Assembly: GCF_023208015.1 (NCBI RefSeq)
Contig: NZ_CP051627.1
Span: forward strand, 1,674,001 to 1,738,000
Direction: 5' to 3'
Source of the DNA: Thermobifida alba
Lineage (GTDB): Bacteria; Actinomycetota; Actinomycetes; Streptosporangiales; Streptosporangiaceae
DNA length: 64,000 nucleotides
Shown here: one piece after another, positions 17,206-25,641 of the stretch
How the letters are laid out: every line of letters begins with the position of its first letter
How positions within the stretch are numbered: position 1 is the first letter of the stretch
Notes under the pieces: model-generated
Seen by the model: the letters and a program-made list of their open reading frames with translations, nothing else
Told to the model about the DNA's origin: nothing
The model's database searches: none
Made by a program: the position numbers and the translations under genes

Positions 17206-18081
17206 ATGACGATTCTGGTGACGGGTGCGACGGGAAATGTCGGCCGCCATGTGGTGGCGCAACTGCTGGAGGCCGGGCAGCCGGTCAGGGCTTTGACCCG
17301 CAGGCCGGCGACCGCGAACCTGCCCGAAGGAGTCGAGGTGGTCGCAGGCGACCTCACCAAACCGGAGGGGCTCCGGTCTGCGTTCGAGGGGGTTGACCGG
17401 CTCTTCCTCTTCCCGGTGGCCGAGACCGCGGGCGAGGTGGTCCGCATGGCCCGCGAAGCGGGCGTGCGCCGTGTCGTCGTCCTGTCCTCGGTCTCCGCCG
17501 GCTACGAGTCGGGAGATCTCAGCGGAGACCACCACCGCGCCGTGGAGGTGGTGGTCGAGGCGTCGGGACTGGAATGGACACACCTACGACCGGGAGAGTT
17601 CATGGCGAACCTGTTGGACTGGGCGCCGTCGATCAGGTCCGAAGGTGTGGTGCGGGCGCCTTTCCCGGATGAGGAGAGCAACGCCGTGCACGAGGCCGAC
17701 ATCGCCGACGTGGCGGTGGCGGCTCTGCTGGACGACGGCCACGCCGGTAGGGCCTACGAAGTCAACGGCGGAGAGACCCTCACCCGACTCGAGCAGGTGC
17801 GCGTCATCGCGGAGGTGCTCGGCACAGAGATCCGCTTCGAGGAGCTCACCCGCGAACAGGCCCGCGAACTGTGGGTGTCCGAGGGGATGGCCCCCGAGCT
17901 CGCCGACTGGCTGCTGGGCACCGCCCAGGCCGACGGGGACGGGGACGAGGAATGGGGCGAGGAATGGGGCGAGGAGGAGAGCGAGCCGGGGCCGACGTGC
18001 GAGGCGGTGACCGGTCGACCGCCTCGCAGCTTCGCGCAGTGGGTGGCCGACCACCGGGACGACTTCCTCCCGAAGTCCTGA
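17206..18081 (+). CDS. NmrA-like NAD(P)-binding oxidoreductase
   Basis: Atypical short-chain dehydrogenase of 291 residues. The Rossmann motif MTILVTGATGNVGRHVVAQL starts at residue 1, and VVVLSSVSAGYESGDLSGDHHRAVE and TRLEQVRVIAEVLGTEIRFEELT follow the NmrA/quinone-oxidoreductase pattern. Related proteins in aromatic polyketide clusters reduce or rearrange quinone intermediates, but the exact step here is not known. An acidic low-complexity insert with a DNA-level tandem duplication (EEWGEEWGEEE, about residues 246-256) interrupts the C-terminal part. The ATG at 17206 follows GGTGGAG. It has its own promoter facing away from the glycosyltransferase operon. Confidence 0.75.
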   Translation: MTILVTGATGNVGRHVVAQLLEAGQPVRALTRRPATANLPEGVEVVAGDLTKPEGLRSAFEGVDRLFLFPVAETAGEVVRMAREAGVRRVVVLSSVSAGYESGDLSGDHHRAVEVVVEASGLEWTHLRPGEFMANLLDWAPSIRSEGVVRAPFPDEESNAVHEADIADVAVAALLDDGHAGRAYEVNGGETLTRLEQVRVIAEVLGTEIRFEELTREQARELWVSEGMAPELADWLLGTAQADGDGDEEWGEEWGEEESEPGPTCEAVTGRPPRSFAQWVADHRDDFLPKS

Positions 18082-18112
18082 CCGCCTCCCGGGGAAGGCT
18101 CCGGCGCTCGGG

Positions 18113-19396
18113 TCACCTGCCGACCGGAACCCGCCTGTAGCGCTCGGCGAGCCGTTCGAGCACGGGAACGATGTCGGAGGGGGAGGGCATCCGCGCCGTC
18201 TCGTCGCGCAGTCGACGGGCGTTGCGCGCGAACGCGGGATTGTCCAGCATGTCCGCGATCCGGTCCCGCAGCCACTCCACGTCAGGGTTGTGATCCCGTG
18301 CCACGTGCACTCCCGCCCCCTGCTCCGCCAGCTTGCGGCCCATGTGTTCGGTGTCGGCGAGGTCGCACGGGAAGATCATCTGGGGAATCCCCGCGGCCAG
18401 CGCGGAGCCGAACGTCCCGGCTCCGCCGTGGTGGATGATCGCCGAACACGTGGGAAGCAGGGCGTTGAGCGGGACGAAGTCGACGACGCGCACGTTGTCG
18501 GGAATCCGCTCCAGAGCCGAGGTCTGGGTTTCGTTGAGCGTGGCCACCACCTCGACGTCGAGCCGCTCCATCGCCAGGAGGAGCCGTTCCACCGGTGCCT
18601 CGTCCTCTTTGAGCACGTCGCGGAAACCCACCCCCAGGGTCAGACACACGCGGGGCCGCGCGGGGGGTTCCCGCAACCAGTGGGGAAGTGGCCGCTGGCC
18701 GTTGTAGGCCAGGTACCGCACCGGGACGTAGTGCATTTCGGGTGGGTCGGTCGGTGCCCGCATCCACAGCGGGCAGGGATTGACCGTGAAATCACCCAGG
18801 GCGACCCCTTCGTCGTAGTCCACCCCGTATCGGGCGAGGTGTCCGGCGAGCCAGTCGGCGAGGGGGTCGTCGCGCAGTTCTGGGGGACGCCCGGCCAGCC
18901 TGTCCCGGTGCACGGTGCGCATGGTGGCGATCACGTCGAGGCCGAACAGCATGACGCGCGCGCTGGCGGCGCCGCAGACCCGCGCGGCGATCGCCCCGGC
19001 GAAGGTGTGGGGTTCCCAGAGCACCAGGTCGGGCCGCCAGCGCAGGGCGACGTCCACCAGGTCGTCGACCATCTTGTCCTCGGACACGCTGTGGAACACG
19101 AACGGTGTCATCATGGTGAACAGGCCGTGCAGTCGATCGAACGGCTCCTGGGCCAGCGTCTGCGGAGCGATCAGGTCGAGGTCCATTCCGGCGTCGAGTT
19201 GCGCACCGCCGCCATCGTCGGCCTCGAACTCCTCGCCCACCGCGACCATGGACAGCCCGGCGGCGGTGACCTCCCGTTCCATTCCCGGATGCCCGGCGAC
19301 GAGCACCTCGTGTCCGGCTCCCTGGAGGGCCCAGGCGATGTTGACCTGTGAGTAGAGATGCGTGGTCGCGGGGAAGGTGGTGATCAGTACCCGCAT
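18113..19396 (-). CDS. Activator-dependent family glycosyltransferase, GT-B of cluster
   Basis: GT-B fold glycosyltransferase of 427 residues with MRVLITTFPATTHLYSQVNIAWAL at the start, WRPDLVLWEPHTFAGAIAA, RPRVCLTLGVGFRDVL, and the donor motif IIHHGGAGT near residue 320. It is closest by eye to the enzyme at 49774: both share the THLYxQ opening, RPPELRDDPLxDWL and VVATLxExQTxxLxxxPxNVRxVDFVPLNALLPTCS. It is third in a minus-strand operon after a short glycosyltransferase and a Fe/2OG oxygenase (31-bp gap). No partner gene is adjacent. The ATG follows AAGGGCGG. Confidence 0.9.
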   Translation of the reverse strand: MRVLITTFPATTHLYSQVNIAWALQGAGHEVLVAGHPGMEREVTAAGLSMVAVGEEFEADDGGGAQLDAGMDLDLIAPQTLAQEPFDRLHGLFTMMTPFVFHSVSEDKMVDDLVDVALRWRPDLVLWEPHTFAGAIAARVCGAASARVMLFGLDVIATMRTVHRDRLAGRPPELRDDPLADWLAGHLARYGVDYDEGVALGDFTVNPCPLWMRAPTDPPEMHYVPVRYLAYNGQRPLPHWLREPPARPRVCLTLGVGFRDVLKEDEAPVERLLLAMERLDVEVVATLNETQTSALERIPDNVRVVDFVPLNALLPTCSAIIHHGGAGTFGSALAAGIPQMIFPCDLADTEHMGRKLAEQGAGVHVARDHNPDVEWLRDRIADMLDNPAFARNARRLRDETARMPSPSDIVPVLERLAERYRRVPVGR

Positions 19397-19427
19397 GTGA
19401 ACCGCCCTTCGTCCCTGGCGTGTACCG

Positions 19428-20222
19428 TCACGTATGGCCGATGCGGGGGAAGTCCTCGCCGTCCAGCCGCTGGCCCGGAGCCATCCCGCGCAGATGCTCG
19501 TCCTGCACCCCCGGTCGGTAAGTGGCCCCGTCGTCGATGTAGATGACGCCGTTGCCCACCCGCCGTTCGTCGCTGTGGTTGTCTCCGGCCATGTGCACGG
19601 TGCGAAAGTGGTGGAAGGTCACGTCGCCGGCGCGCAACGGCACGGTAACCCTGGGGCGCCACGGGAAGTCCGGCCACACGTTCGGCATCGGCCGGTAGTC
19701 GGCGAAGCTCTCCATACGCGTCTGGCGGTCCGATTCGGGGCGCCGGTGGGAGCCGGGCACGAAACTCAGGCATCCGCGTTCGGCCGGGACGTCGCCCAGG
19801 GCGATCCACGCGGTCAGGGCGTTGTCCAGGTTGGCGAGAGGAAGTCCGGGCTCGTCGTCGTGGACCAGGGTCGGCAGTGCCGTCCGGGGCTCCTTGACGA
19901 GCAGGTCGCTGCTGTAGAGGCGCAGTGCGCAGCCTGCCAGTCGAAGCGCGATCGCCGTGATCCTGGGGTGGAGGGCCAGTTCGCGCAGGAGGGGCTCCTT
20001 CTGCCACGCGTGTTCGACGTAGTGGACCTGAACCTCTTCCTCGCTGGTCCCCCACACGACGGGTGACTCGGCGGCGTAGAGGCGGTCGGCGGCGGCCCGG
20101 TACCGTGCGACCTCCTCGCTTGTGAGCACACCGGGGACGTGCGCGAACCCCTGCTCACGGTAGTTTCGGACAAAGTCGTCTCCCACGGACTCCGCGGGGG
20201 AGTCGGCCGTCTGTGCGGTCAT
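19428..20222 (-). CDS. PhyH-type Fe(II)/2-oxoglutarate dioxygenase (SnoK-like)
   Basis: Non-heme iron oxygenase of the phytanoyl-CoA dioxygenase family, 264 residues. The iron ligands are visible as HDD (His121, Asp123) and the distal His210 in HHFRTVH, with an arginine in DERRVGNG about ten residues on for 2-oxoglutarate. GCLSFVPGSH is a typical family segment. In nogalamycin biosynthesis the homologous family member SnoK forms a carbon-carbon bond between aminosugar and aglycone, and related enzymes epimerise or hydroxylate. Placement between two glycosyltransferase genes suggests action on a sugar or glycoside. I use the ATG at 20222; a GTG at 20234 with GGAGAGAG upstream is possible. Confidence 0.85.
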   Translation of the reverse strand: MTAQTADSPAESVGDDFVRNYREQGFAHVPGVLTSEEVARYRAAADRLYAAESPVVWGTSEEEVQVHYVEHAWQKEPLLRELALHPRITAIALRLAGCALRLYSSDLLVKEPRTALPTLVHDDEPGLPLANLDNALTAWIALGDVPAERGCLSFVPGSHRRPESDRQTRMESFADYRPMPNVWPDFPWRPRVTVPLRAGDVTFHHFRTVHMAGDNHSDERRVGNGVIYIDDGATYRPGVQDEHLRGMAPGQRLDGEDFPRIGHT

Positions 20223-20269
20223 GTCGGGTCGCACCTCTCTCCGTGTTCCACTCGTGGTTCGGCCACAGG

Positions 20270-21397
20270 TCACCGACCGTCCTCGATCAGGGCGGTGACG
20301 CGCGCAGCGACATCGGAGGGCGTGGGCATGGCGAGCATCTCGGCCCGGACCTCACGCACTCTGCGCCGGAGGTCCTCCTCCAGCAACCGGGCGAACTGGA
20401 CCTCGCCCACCGAGTCGGGGGCAGCGCTCACCCCGACCCCCGCCTTCTCCACGGCGTCGGCGGCGATCCTCTGGTAGGACCCCTGCGGGATGACGCACTG
20501 GGGGACGCCGCAGGCCAGTGCGGTCAGCATGGTCCCGGTACCGCCGTGGTGGATGATCGCCGACGCTGTCGCCAGGAGGGCGTCAAGCGGAATCCACTCG
20601 ACCAGCCGCACGTTGCCGGGAAGTTCGCCGAGCAGTTCGGGGTCACCGCCCCCCAGGGTGACGACGAACTCCGCGTCGGTCCTCCCCGCCTCGGAGAGGA
20701 GAGGGGCGAGCACGGCGATCCCATCGAACATCGCCTCGATCGAGCCGAGGGTGACAACGATTCTGGGGGAATCCGAGGGCCGGGAGAGCCACTCCGGCAG
20801 GGCCATGGTCCCGTTGTGGGGCAGGAACCTCATCGGCCACGCGCCTCGCGGGCGCTTGTCCGTATCGAGAGCCTCGGCGAGGCTCGGCGGCAGCGTGCTG
20901 ACACGCGCAGCCGGGGCGGGAGGGGCGCCCTCGGCGCGGCTCATCGCCGCACGGACGTCGGTAGCCATGCCCGGGGCGCTGTCTTCCGGTCCCAGCGGAA
21001 GTTCGATCCACGGCACCCCCAGCGTTTCGGCCGCGCACGGACCGCCGCCCTGGAGGACCGGGGAGACCACCAGGTCGGGCCGCCATTCCCGGGCGGCCCG
21101 CACGATGCCGTCGACCATGAAGTCCGAGACGCGGCCGAACAACCGGGCCAGCTCTGCCCCGGCCGGATCGTGACTGAAGACCGGACGGTCCCCGTCAATC
21201 CCCTCGGGCATGAACACCTCGGCGTAGTCCAGCCCGGGAGTGGCGTCGACGGTGTTGAAGCCGGCCTCGGCCGCGGCAAGACTGAGTCCCCCGGTGGCGT
21301 AGCGAACCTCGTGTCCTGCTGCCCGCAGCGCCTGGGCCAGCGGCACCGTCGGGAACAGGTGTCCCAGACCAGGTGACGGAGTGAACAGTACTTTCAT
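20270..21397 (-). CDS. Short glycosyltransferase, GT-C of cluster
   Basis: GT1-family glycosyltransferase of 375 residues, 30-55 shorter than the other five here. It opens MKVLFTPSPGLGHLFPTVPLAQALRAAGHEV, a GHLFP start like that of UrdGT2-type and partner-independent enzymes. It has WRPDLVVSPVLQGGGPCAAETLGVPWIEL in the acceptor domain and IIHHGGTGTM as donor motif. The shorter length and different N-terminal half suggest it may work without a P450-like partner, and C-glycosylation is conceivable but unproven. It leads the operon with the PhyH oxygenase, which would fit a SnoK-like cross-link between its sugar and the aglycone. The start ATG at 21397 has only a weak ribosome site. Confidence 0.87.
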   Translation of the reverse strand: MKVLFTPSPGLGHLFPTVPLAQALRAAGHEVRYATGGLSLAAAEAGFNTVDATPGLDYAEVFMPEGIDGDRPVFSHDPAGAELARLFGRVSDFMVDGIVRAAREWRPDLVVSPVLQGGGPCAAETLGVPWIELPLGPEDSAPGMATDVRAAMSRAEGAPPAPAARVSTLPPSLAEALDTDKRPRGAWPMRFLPHNGTMALPEWLSRPSDSPRIVVTLGSIEAMFDGIAVLAPLLSEAGRTDAEFVVTLGGGDPELLGELPGNVRLVEWIPLDALLATASAIIHHGGTGTMLTALACGVPQCVIPQGSYQRIAADAVEKAGVGVSAAPDSVGEVQFARLLEEDLRRRVREVRAEMLAMPTPSDVAARVTALIEDGR

Positions 21398-21479
21398 CGT
21401 CTCAGAGATCCTTGTCCTCACTGCCCTGTGTCGACCACATCCTGACGAGCCCCGCTCTCGGACCGCTCGACACGGACTG

Positions 21480-21542
21480 GAGGTCCGGTTGCTTCTGGCC
21501 CGCGCCGCCCCGGGCGACACGCACCGGAAGCAACCGGACCTC
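21480..21542. repeat. Perfect 16-bp inverted repeat between divergent glycosyltransferase genes
   Basis: GAGGTCCGGTTGCTTC at 21480-21495 is repeated as its exact reverse complement GAAGCAACCGGACCTC at 21527-21542, with 31 bp between. It is centred in the 210-bp gap between the divergent genes at 21397 and 21608. This could be a dimeric regulator's operator pair or a large hairpin in the leader of either gene. Confidence 0.75.
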
Positions 21543-21607
21543 GGTGCGTTCTCGAGGGGGGAACGGCACGGTGGAACCGGCATCACGGGCCGTCGAGGGA
21601 GTACCCC

Positions 21608-22894
21608 ATGCGTGTCCTATTTGTTCCTTTTGCCGTGAACGCTCATGTGTACGCCCAGGTCCCCCTGGCATGGGCGTTGAAGACCGCCGGACATGAGGTG
21701 TGTTTCGCCGCGCAGCCCGACGTCGTGGACACCGTGCTGCGCGCAGGTCTTCCCGCGGCCGCGGTCGGAGACGCACTCGACTTCTCCGGCATGATGGCCA
21801 CGGACGACCGCGACGAGCCCGAGGAGTTGCGTGGCGGCGCCTGGCTGGAAGTTCTCAACATCGACGAACTCCGCCCTGAACGCCTCACCTACGACCACCT
21901 GCACGGGGTCCTGACCGGGTGGGCCGGGATGATCCATCCGGCGTCCAATCCGCCCGAACTCATGGACGCCTATGTCGACTTCGCCCGGAGCTGGAAGCCC
22001 GACCTGGTGGTCTGGGACATGATGAGTCACGTGGGACCGGTGGCCGCGCGGGCCTCCGGAGCCGCCCACGCGCGCCTGCTGTTCGGATGCATGGACTTGA
22101 TGGGCATGGTCCGCGCCCGCTACCTGGACCTCCTGCGCCGCATGCCCGCGGTGACACACGACGACCCGGCTCGGGAGTGGCTCTCCTGGTCCCTGGAGCG
22201 GTACGGCTGCGCGTTCGCGGAGGACGTCGTGACCGGTCAGTGGACCATCGACCCCCTGCCGGCGTCCCTGGGGCTCAACGTTCCGGGGCTGCGCGTACCG
22301 ATGCGCTACGTTCCCTACAACGGCCTGTCCGCTCTTCCTGAGTGGCTGTGGGAGCCACCGAAGCGGCCACGGGTCTGCCTGACCCTGGGGACGACCTTCC
22401 GCGAGGAGATGGGCGGGGACAGGGCGTCAGTGGCTGACCTGGTCGAGGCGGTCGCCGACCTCGATGTCGAAGTGGTCGCCACGCTGGACGCCGGGCAACT
22501 GGCCGCGGTCGGAGAACTGCCCGACAACGTGCGGGCCGTCGACTTCGTCCCGCTCAACGAGCTACTGCCCTCATGTTCCGCGATGATCAGCCACGGCGGC
22601 TCAGGCACGGTGCTCAACGCGCTGGTGCACGGAGTCCCACAGATCATGCTGCCCACGAGTGTGTGGTGCAACGAGCCCAAGGCCCACCGCATCGCGCAGG
22701 CCGGAGCCGGGATCGCGGGCAGCGCCGACGCCGTCACCGCGCACGAGACACGTGGCATGCTGATCCGCCTTCTGGAGGACCCGTCCTTCGCAGAGGGTGC
22801 CGCTCAGTTGAGAACCGAGATCCTGAGCATGCCCTCGCCCACGGCGATCGTTGCGGCCCTGGAGCGGCTGACCGCCGAGCACCGCGCGGCCTGA
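21608..22894 (+). CDS. Activator-dependent family glycosyltransferase, GT-D of cluster
   Basis: GT-B fold glycosyltransferase of 428 residues with MRVLFVPFAVNAHVYAQVPLAWAL, WKPDLVVWDMMSHVGPVAA, RPRVCLTLGTTFREEM and donor motif ISHGGSGT. The first histidine of the usual HHGG is serine here, the only such change among the six enzymes. The motif's remaining residues are intact. It is a single-gene plus-strand unit, preceded by GAGGGAG, and ended by a strong bidirectional terminator. The nearest partner protein (24229) is on the opposite strand across that terminator, so any pairing is in trans. Confidence 0.88.
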   Translation: MRVLFVPFAVNAHVYAQVPLAWALKTAGHEVCFAAQPDVVDTVLRAGLPAAAVGDALDFSGMMATDDRDEPEELRGGAWLEVLNIDELRPERLTYDHLHGVLTGWAGMIHPASNPPELMDAYVDFARSWKPDLVVWDMMSHVGPVAARASGAAHARLLFGCMDLMGMVRARYLDLLRRMPAVTHDDPAREWLSWSLERYGCAFAEDVVTGQWTIDPLPASLGLNVPGLRVPMRYVPYNGLSALPEWLWEPPKRPRVCLTLGTTFREEMGGDRASVADLVEAVADLDVEVVATLDAGQLAAVGELPDNVRAVDFVPLNELLPSCSAMISHGGSGTVLNALVHGVPQIMLPTSVWCNEPKAHRIAQAGAGIAGSADAVTAHETRGMLIRLLEDPSFAEGAAQLRTEILSMPSPTAIVAALERLTAEHRAA

Positions 22895-22902
22895 GGCCGA
22901 TC

Positions 22903-22939
22903 GACCCGCCCGGCCCCGGTGGAGGGGGCCGGGCGGGTC
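22903..22939. terminator. Bidirectional hairpin terminator
   Basis: A perfect 15-bp stem GACCCGCCCGGCCCC (22903-22917) / GGGGCCGGGCGGGTC (22925-22939), seven-base loop. It separates the convergent genes ending at 22894 and 22940. Confidence 0.8.
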
Positions 22940-24238
22940 TCACAGCTGGACGGCACTTTGCAGCGCCTCGACGGCCTCCTCAGCCGAATCCACCAGCACA
23001 GGGCGGGGAATCGGCAGGATGAAGCGCCCGCCTCCCGCCAGGAACCCGGACTCCTTCCGGAGAATCTCCTCTGCGTAGTTCCAGGCCAACAGCAGGTAGT
23101 GATCGGGGCCGCGCAGCCTCGCCTCCTGCGGAGAGCAGACCGGGACGTGCGTGCCGGGTAGCAGTTTGCCCTGCTTGAGAGGCGTGGTGTCACTGCAGAA
23201 GGCCACCACGTCGCGGCCGAGACCGCAGACGTTGAGAATCGTGTTCCCCTTGGCCGGCGCCCCGTAGCCCGCCACGGTGCCGCCCTCCGTCGCGATCCCG
23301 CGCACGATCCGGGGCAGTTCCTCGCACACCCGCATCACATCCTCGGCGAAGCGCCGGTAGACCCTGTCCCCGTACAACCCGAAGTCGTGCTCCAGGCCGC
23401 GAAGACGCTCCACTGCCGCAGTGCTCCTCCACTTCGAGCCCCGACGAGCCATGAACACGAGGACGGACCCACCGTGCACGGAGGAACGCGCCACGTCGAC
23501 GATACGCATCCTGTGCCGCTCCGCGAGGACGGAGAGCGTGCCCACCGAGAAGTACGACAGGTGCTCGTGGTAGATGGTGTCGAAGGCCGTCGTGGCCAAC
23601 ATGTCGAGCACGTAGGGCACCTCGACCGCGAAGACACCGTCCGGGACGAGCAGCCGCTCAGCACCGTCCAGCACCCCGGCCAGGTCGTCGATGTGGGCGA
23701 AGACGTGCCTGCCCAGCAGGAGTTTGGCCGCGCCGTGGGAGTCGCGCACGGCCGCGGCGGTGTCGACGGAGAAGAACTCGGGCACCGTGGGTATGCCGTT
23801 GGCCTCGGCCACGTCGGCGAGGTTGCGCGCGGGGTCCACGCCGACCACCCGCATGCCCTTCCCCGCGAACAGCCTGAGCTGTCCGCCGATGTTGCTCCCC
23901 ATCTCCACAACCAGGTCGCCCGCCTCGGGACCGAAGCGTTCGCAGAACAAATCCACCACGTTCCGCATGTGACGCCTGATCGTCTCCGATTCAGGAGTGA
24001 TGTAGAGGTAGTCGCGGTAGAGGATCTCCGGATCGACGACATGGTCGAGGCTCATCAGGCGGCAGGCACGGCAGGAGAGCACCCGCAAGGGGAAGTAGGG
24101 TTCGTCACCGTGGGAGGACGCCGGGTCAAGGAACCGGTTGGCCAGGGGAACCAGGCCCAAGGATAGGACCTCCTGCCAGTCCGTGGCCCCGCAGACGCGG
24201 CAACCGGCGACTTCGCGGGCGCCTGGGATCACATCCAT
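22940..24238 (-). CDS. dTDP-ketohexose C-methyltransferase, copy 2
   Basis: A 432-residue member of the EvaC/TylCIII family, with CRVC and CRAC zinc-ligand pairs in the first 65 residues, VVEMGSNIGGQLRLF as SAM motif, and a C-terminal half with GGTVAGYGAPAKGNTILNVCGL and CSDTTPLKQGKLLPGTHVPV. It differs from copy 1 throughout, for example GSNIGG against GCNDGI at the cofactor loop. It is therefore probably an old paralogue or separately acquired, acting on a different sugar or position. It overlaps the upstream P450-like gene by 10 bp and ends the operon NTF2 protein, SDR, P450-like protein, C-methyltransferase. Confidence 0.87.
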   Translation of the reverse strand: MDVIPGAREVAGCRVCGATDWQEVLSLGLVPLANRFLDPASSHGDEPYFPLRVLSCRACRLMSLDHVVDPEILYRDYLYITPESETIRRHMRNVVDLFCERFGPEAGDLVVEMGSNIGGQLRLFAGKGMRVVGVDPARNLADVAEANGIPTVPEFFSVDTAAAVRDSHGAAKLLLGRHVFAHIDDLAGVLDGAERLLVPDGVFAVEVPYVLDMLATTAFDTIYHEHLSYFSVGTLSVLAERHRMRIVDVARSSVHGGSVLVFMARRGSKWRSTAAVERLRGLEHDFGLYGDRVYRRFAEDVMRVCEELPRIVRGIATEGGTVAGYGAPAKGNTILNVCGLGRDVVAFCSDTTPLKQGKLLPGTHVPVCSPQEARLRGPDHYLLLAWNYAEEILRKESGFLAGGGRFILPIPRPVLVDSAEEAVEALQSAVQL

Positions 24239-25584
24239 GCTTCCAGCCTTTCTGACGGTTCTGCCGGTGCCGGCGGTGCTGCCACAGCGGCGGCCCCGGT
24301 CCCGGGGCCAGTCCACAGCCACGGAAACAGGGCGATGCTCCGGGTGACCGGGGACCGGGGACGGTGGTGCACCGGTCCGGTGGCGTACGGCCTCGGGACC
24401 GTGTCGGCCAAGCCGCGCAGCCCGGTCACGGCCAACCGCCGGACCAGCGGCGCAATGATGCCCAGCGGCGTGGCCGGGTGCAGCGTCACGTGGAGGGCGC
24501 TTTCTGAGCGCCCTGGGACAAAGGAGTCCGGAAGGTCGAACACCGCGGGATCGCGATGAACCGCGTCGGTGAGTACGACCACCTCGTCCCCCGCCGCGAT
24601 CCGTGCGCCGTTCGGCGCTGTCAGCGCCTCGTGCGCGAAGAGACGGTGGACGCGGACCGGTGGGTCGACCCTCAGGGTCTCCTCGACCGCGTCGGCGGCG
24701 GCCTCGGGGCCGCGGACCGCGGTGAGACCCTCGGGGCCGTCGAGCAGTTTCTCCACGGCACGGCCTACGAGGTTGACCGCAGCCTCGACCCCGCAGGCCC
24801 CCAGCAGGACCGCCACGGCCACCGCGTCCTCTTCGGGGTCGGTCGATCCGGCGCGCTCCGCGGCCTTGAGCACCGCGCCGATCGGCCCGTCGGGCGCGGC
24901 CCGACGCCGAGACGACGCGAGGCGAACCATGCCCGCCAGCGCCGACTCCAGAGTGCGCGCGGTCTCCAACCGGGGCGGGCACAGGGTCGCGTCCAGTGCT
25001 CCAGCCGCCGCGGCGGACAAGGCCGCGAAGCGGGAGGCGTCCGCTCCCTCAAACCCCAGGACGGCTGCCGCCGCCCCGGCAGCCCAAGGCCGGACAGCGT
25101 CCTGGACCAGATCGAACCCCGTGTCCGCCCCGCCCTCGCGCTCCCTGACGGACACCGCCGGAAGCGCCCGGCACTGTCCGGAGAGGACGGCGGCCGCAGC
25201 ACCCAGCCGCGCGCAGTCGTCCCGCCCGGGGGCGGCGGGAAGACCCCGCAGGGGTACCGCCTCGCGCAGGGAGATCGGCGTACCGAGCGCGGGATCGCGC
25301 TGCTCCGCAACCGTCGCCTCGGTCACAGGCGGGGGCGCGGCCTGGAGCCGGCTGTCCTCAAGGAGCGACCGGGCGGTGTCCAGGGTGGTCGCCACCCACG
25401 CCCCTGTGCTGCTGCGGTGCAGCGGACCGCGGTCACGGGCCCGTTCCCCGAGCCTGCCGGGGGACTCCTCGCCGCCGCGCAGCACCAGAGCATAGGGGTC
25501 GTTCCTGGTCCCCAGCAGCCACTGGCGGCCACGCAGTGTCTGCAGTACCAGCCCCAGGCCGCTGTCGGGGATCGTCTGCGTCAT
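24229..25584 (-). CDS. P450-derived glycosyltransferase auxiliary protein, copy 2
   Basis: A 451-residue P450 homologue of the DesVIII/EryCII type. Recognisable parts are the N-terminal RGRQWLLGTRNDPYALVLRG, DLVQDAVRPWAAGAAAAVLG, VEETLRVDPPVRVHRLF (the ExxR region) and GDEVVVLTDAVHRDPAVFDLP. The former heme-loop region reads HPATPLGIIAPLVRRLAVTGLRGLA and has no cysteine, so it cannot be a working P450. The ATG at 25584 has GAGG six bases upstream. Unlike the other two copies it has no glycosyltransferase directly beside it. It must serve a distant one, for example at 21608, 20270 or 18113. Confidence 0.83.
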   Translation of the reverse strand: MTQTIPDSGLGLVLQTLRGRQWLLGTRNDPYALVLRGGEESPGRLGERARDRGPLHRSSTGAWVATTLDTARSLLEDSRLQAAPPPVTEATVAEQRDPALGTPISLREAVPLRGLPAAPGRDDCARLGAAAAVLSGQCRALPAVSVREREGGADTGFDLVQDAVRPWAAGAAAAVLGFEGADASRFAALSAAAAGALDATLCPPRLETARTLESALAGMVRLASSRRRAAPDGPIGAVLKAAERAGSTDPEEDAVAVAVLLGACGVEAAVNLVGRAVEKLLDGPEGLTAVRGPEAAADAVEETLRVDPPVRVHRLFAHEALTAPNGARIAAGDEVVVLTDAVHRDPAVFDLPDSFVPGRSESALHVTLHPATPLGIIAPLVRRLAVTGLRGLADTVPRPYATGPVHHRPRSPVTRSIALFPWLWTGPGTGAAAVAAPPAPAEPSERLEAWM

Positions 25585-25641
25585 ACACACCTCACTGGCA
25601 GAACCGTGGATTTGGCGCTCCGGGCCCGCGCCCGGGACCGC

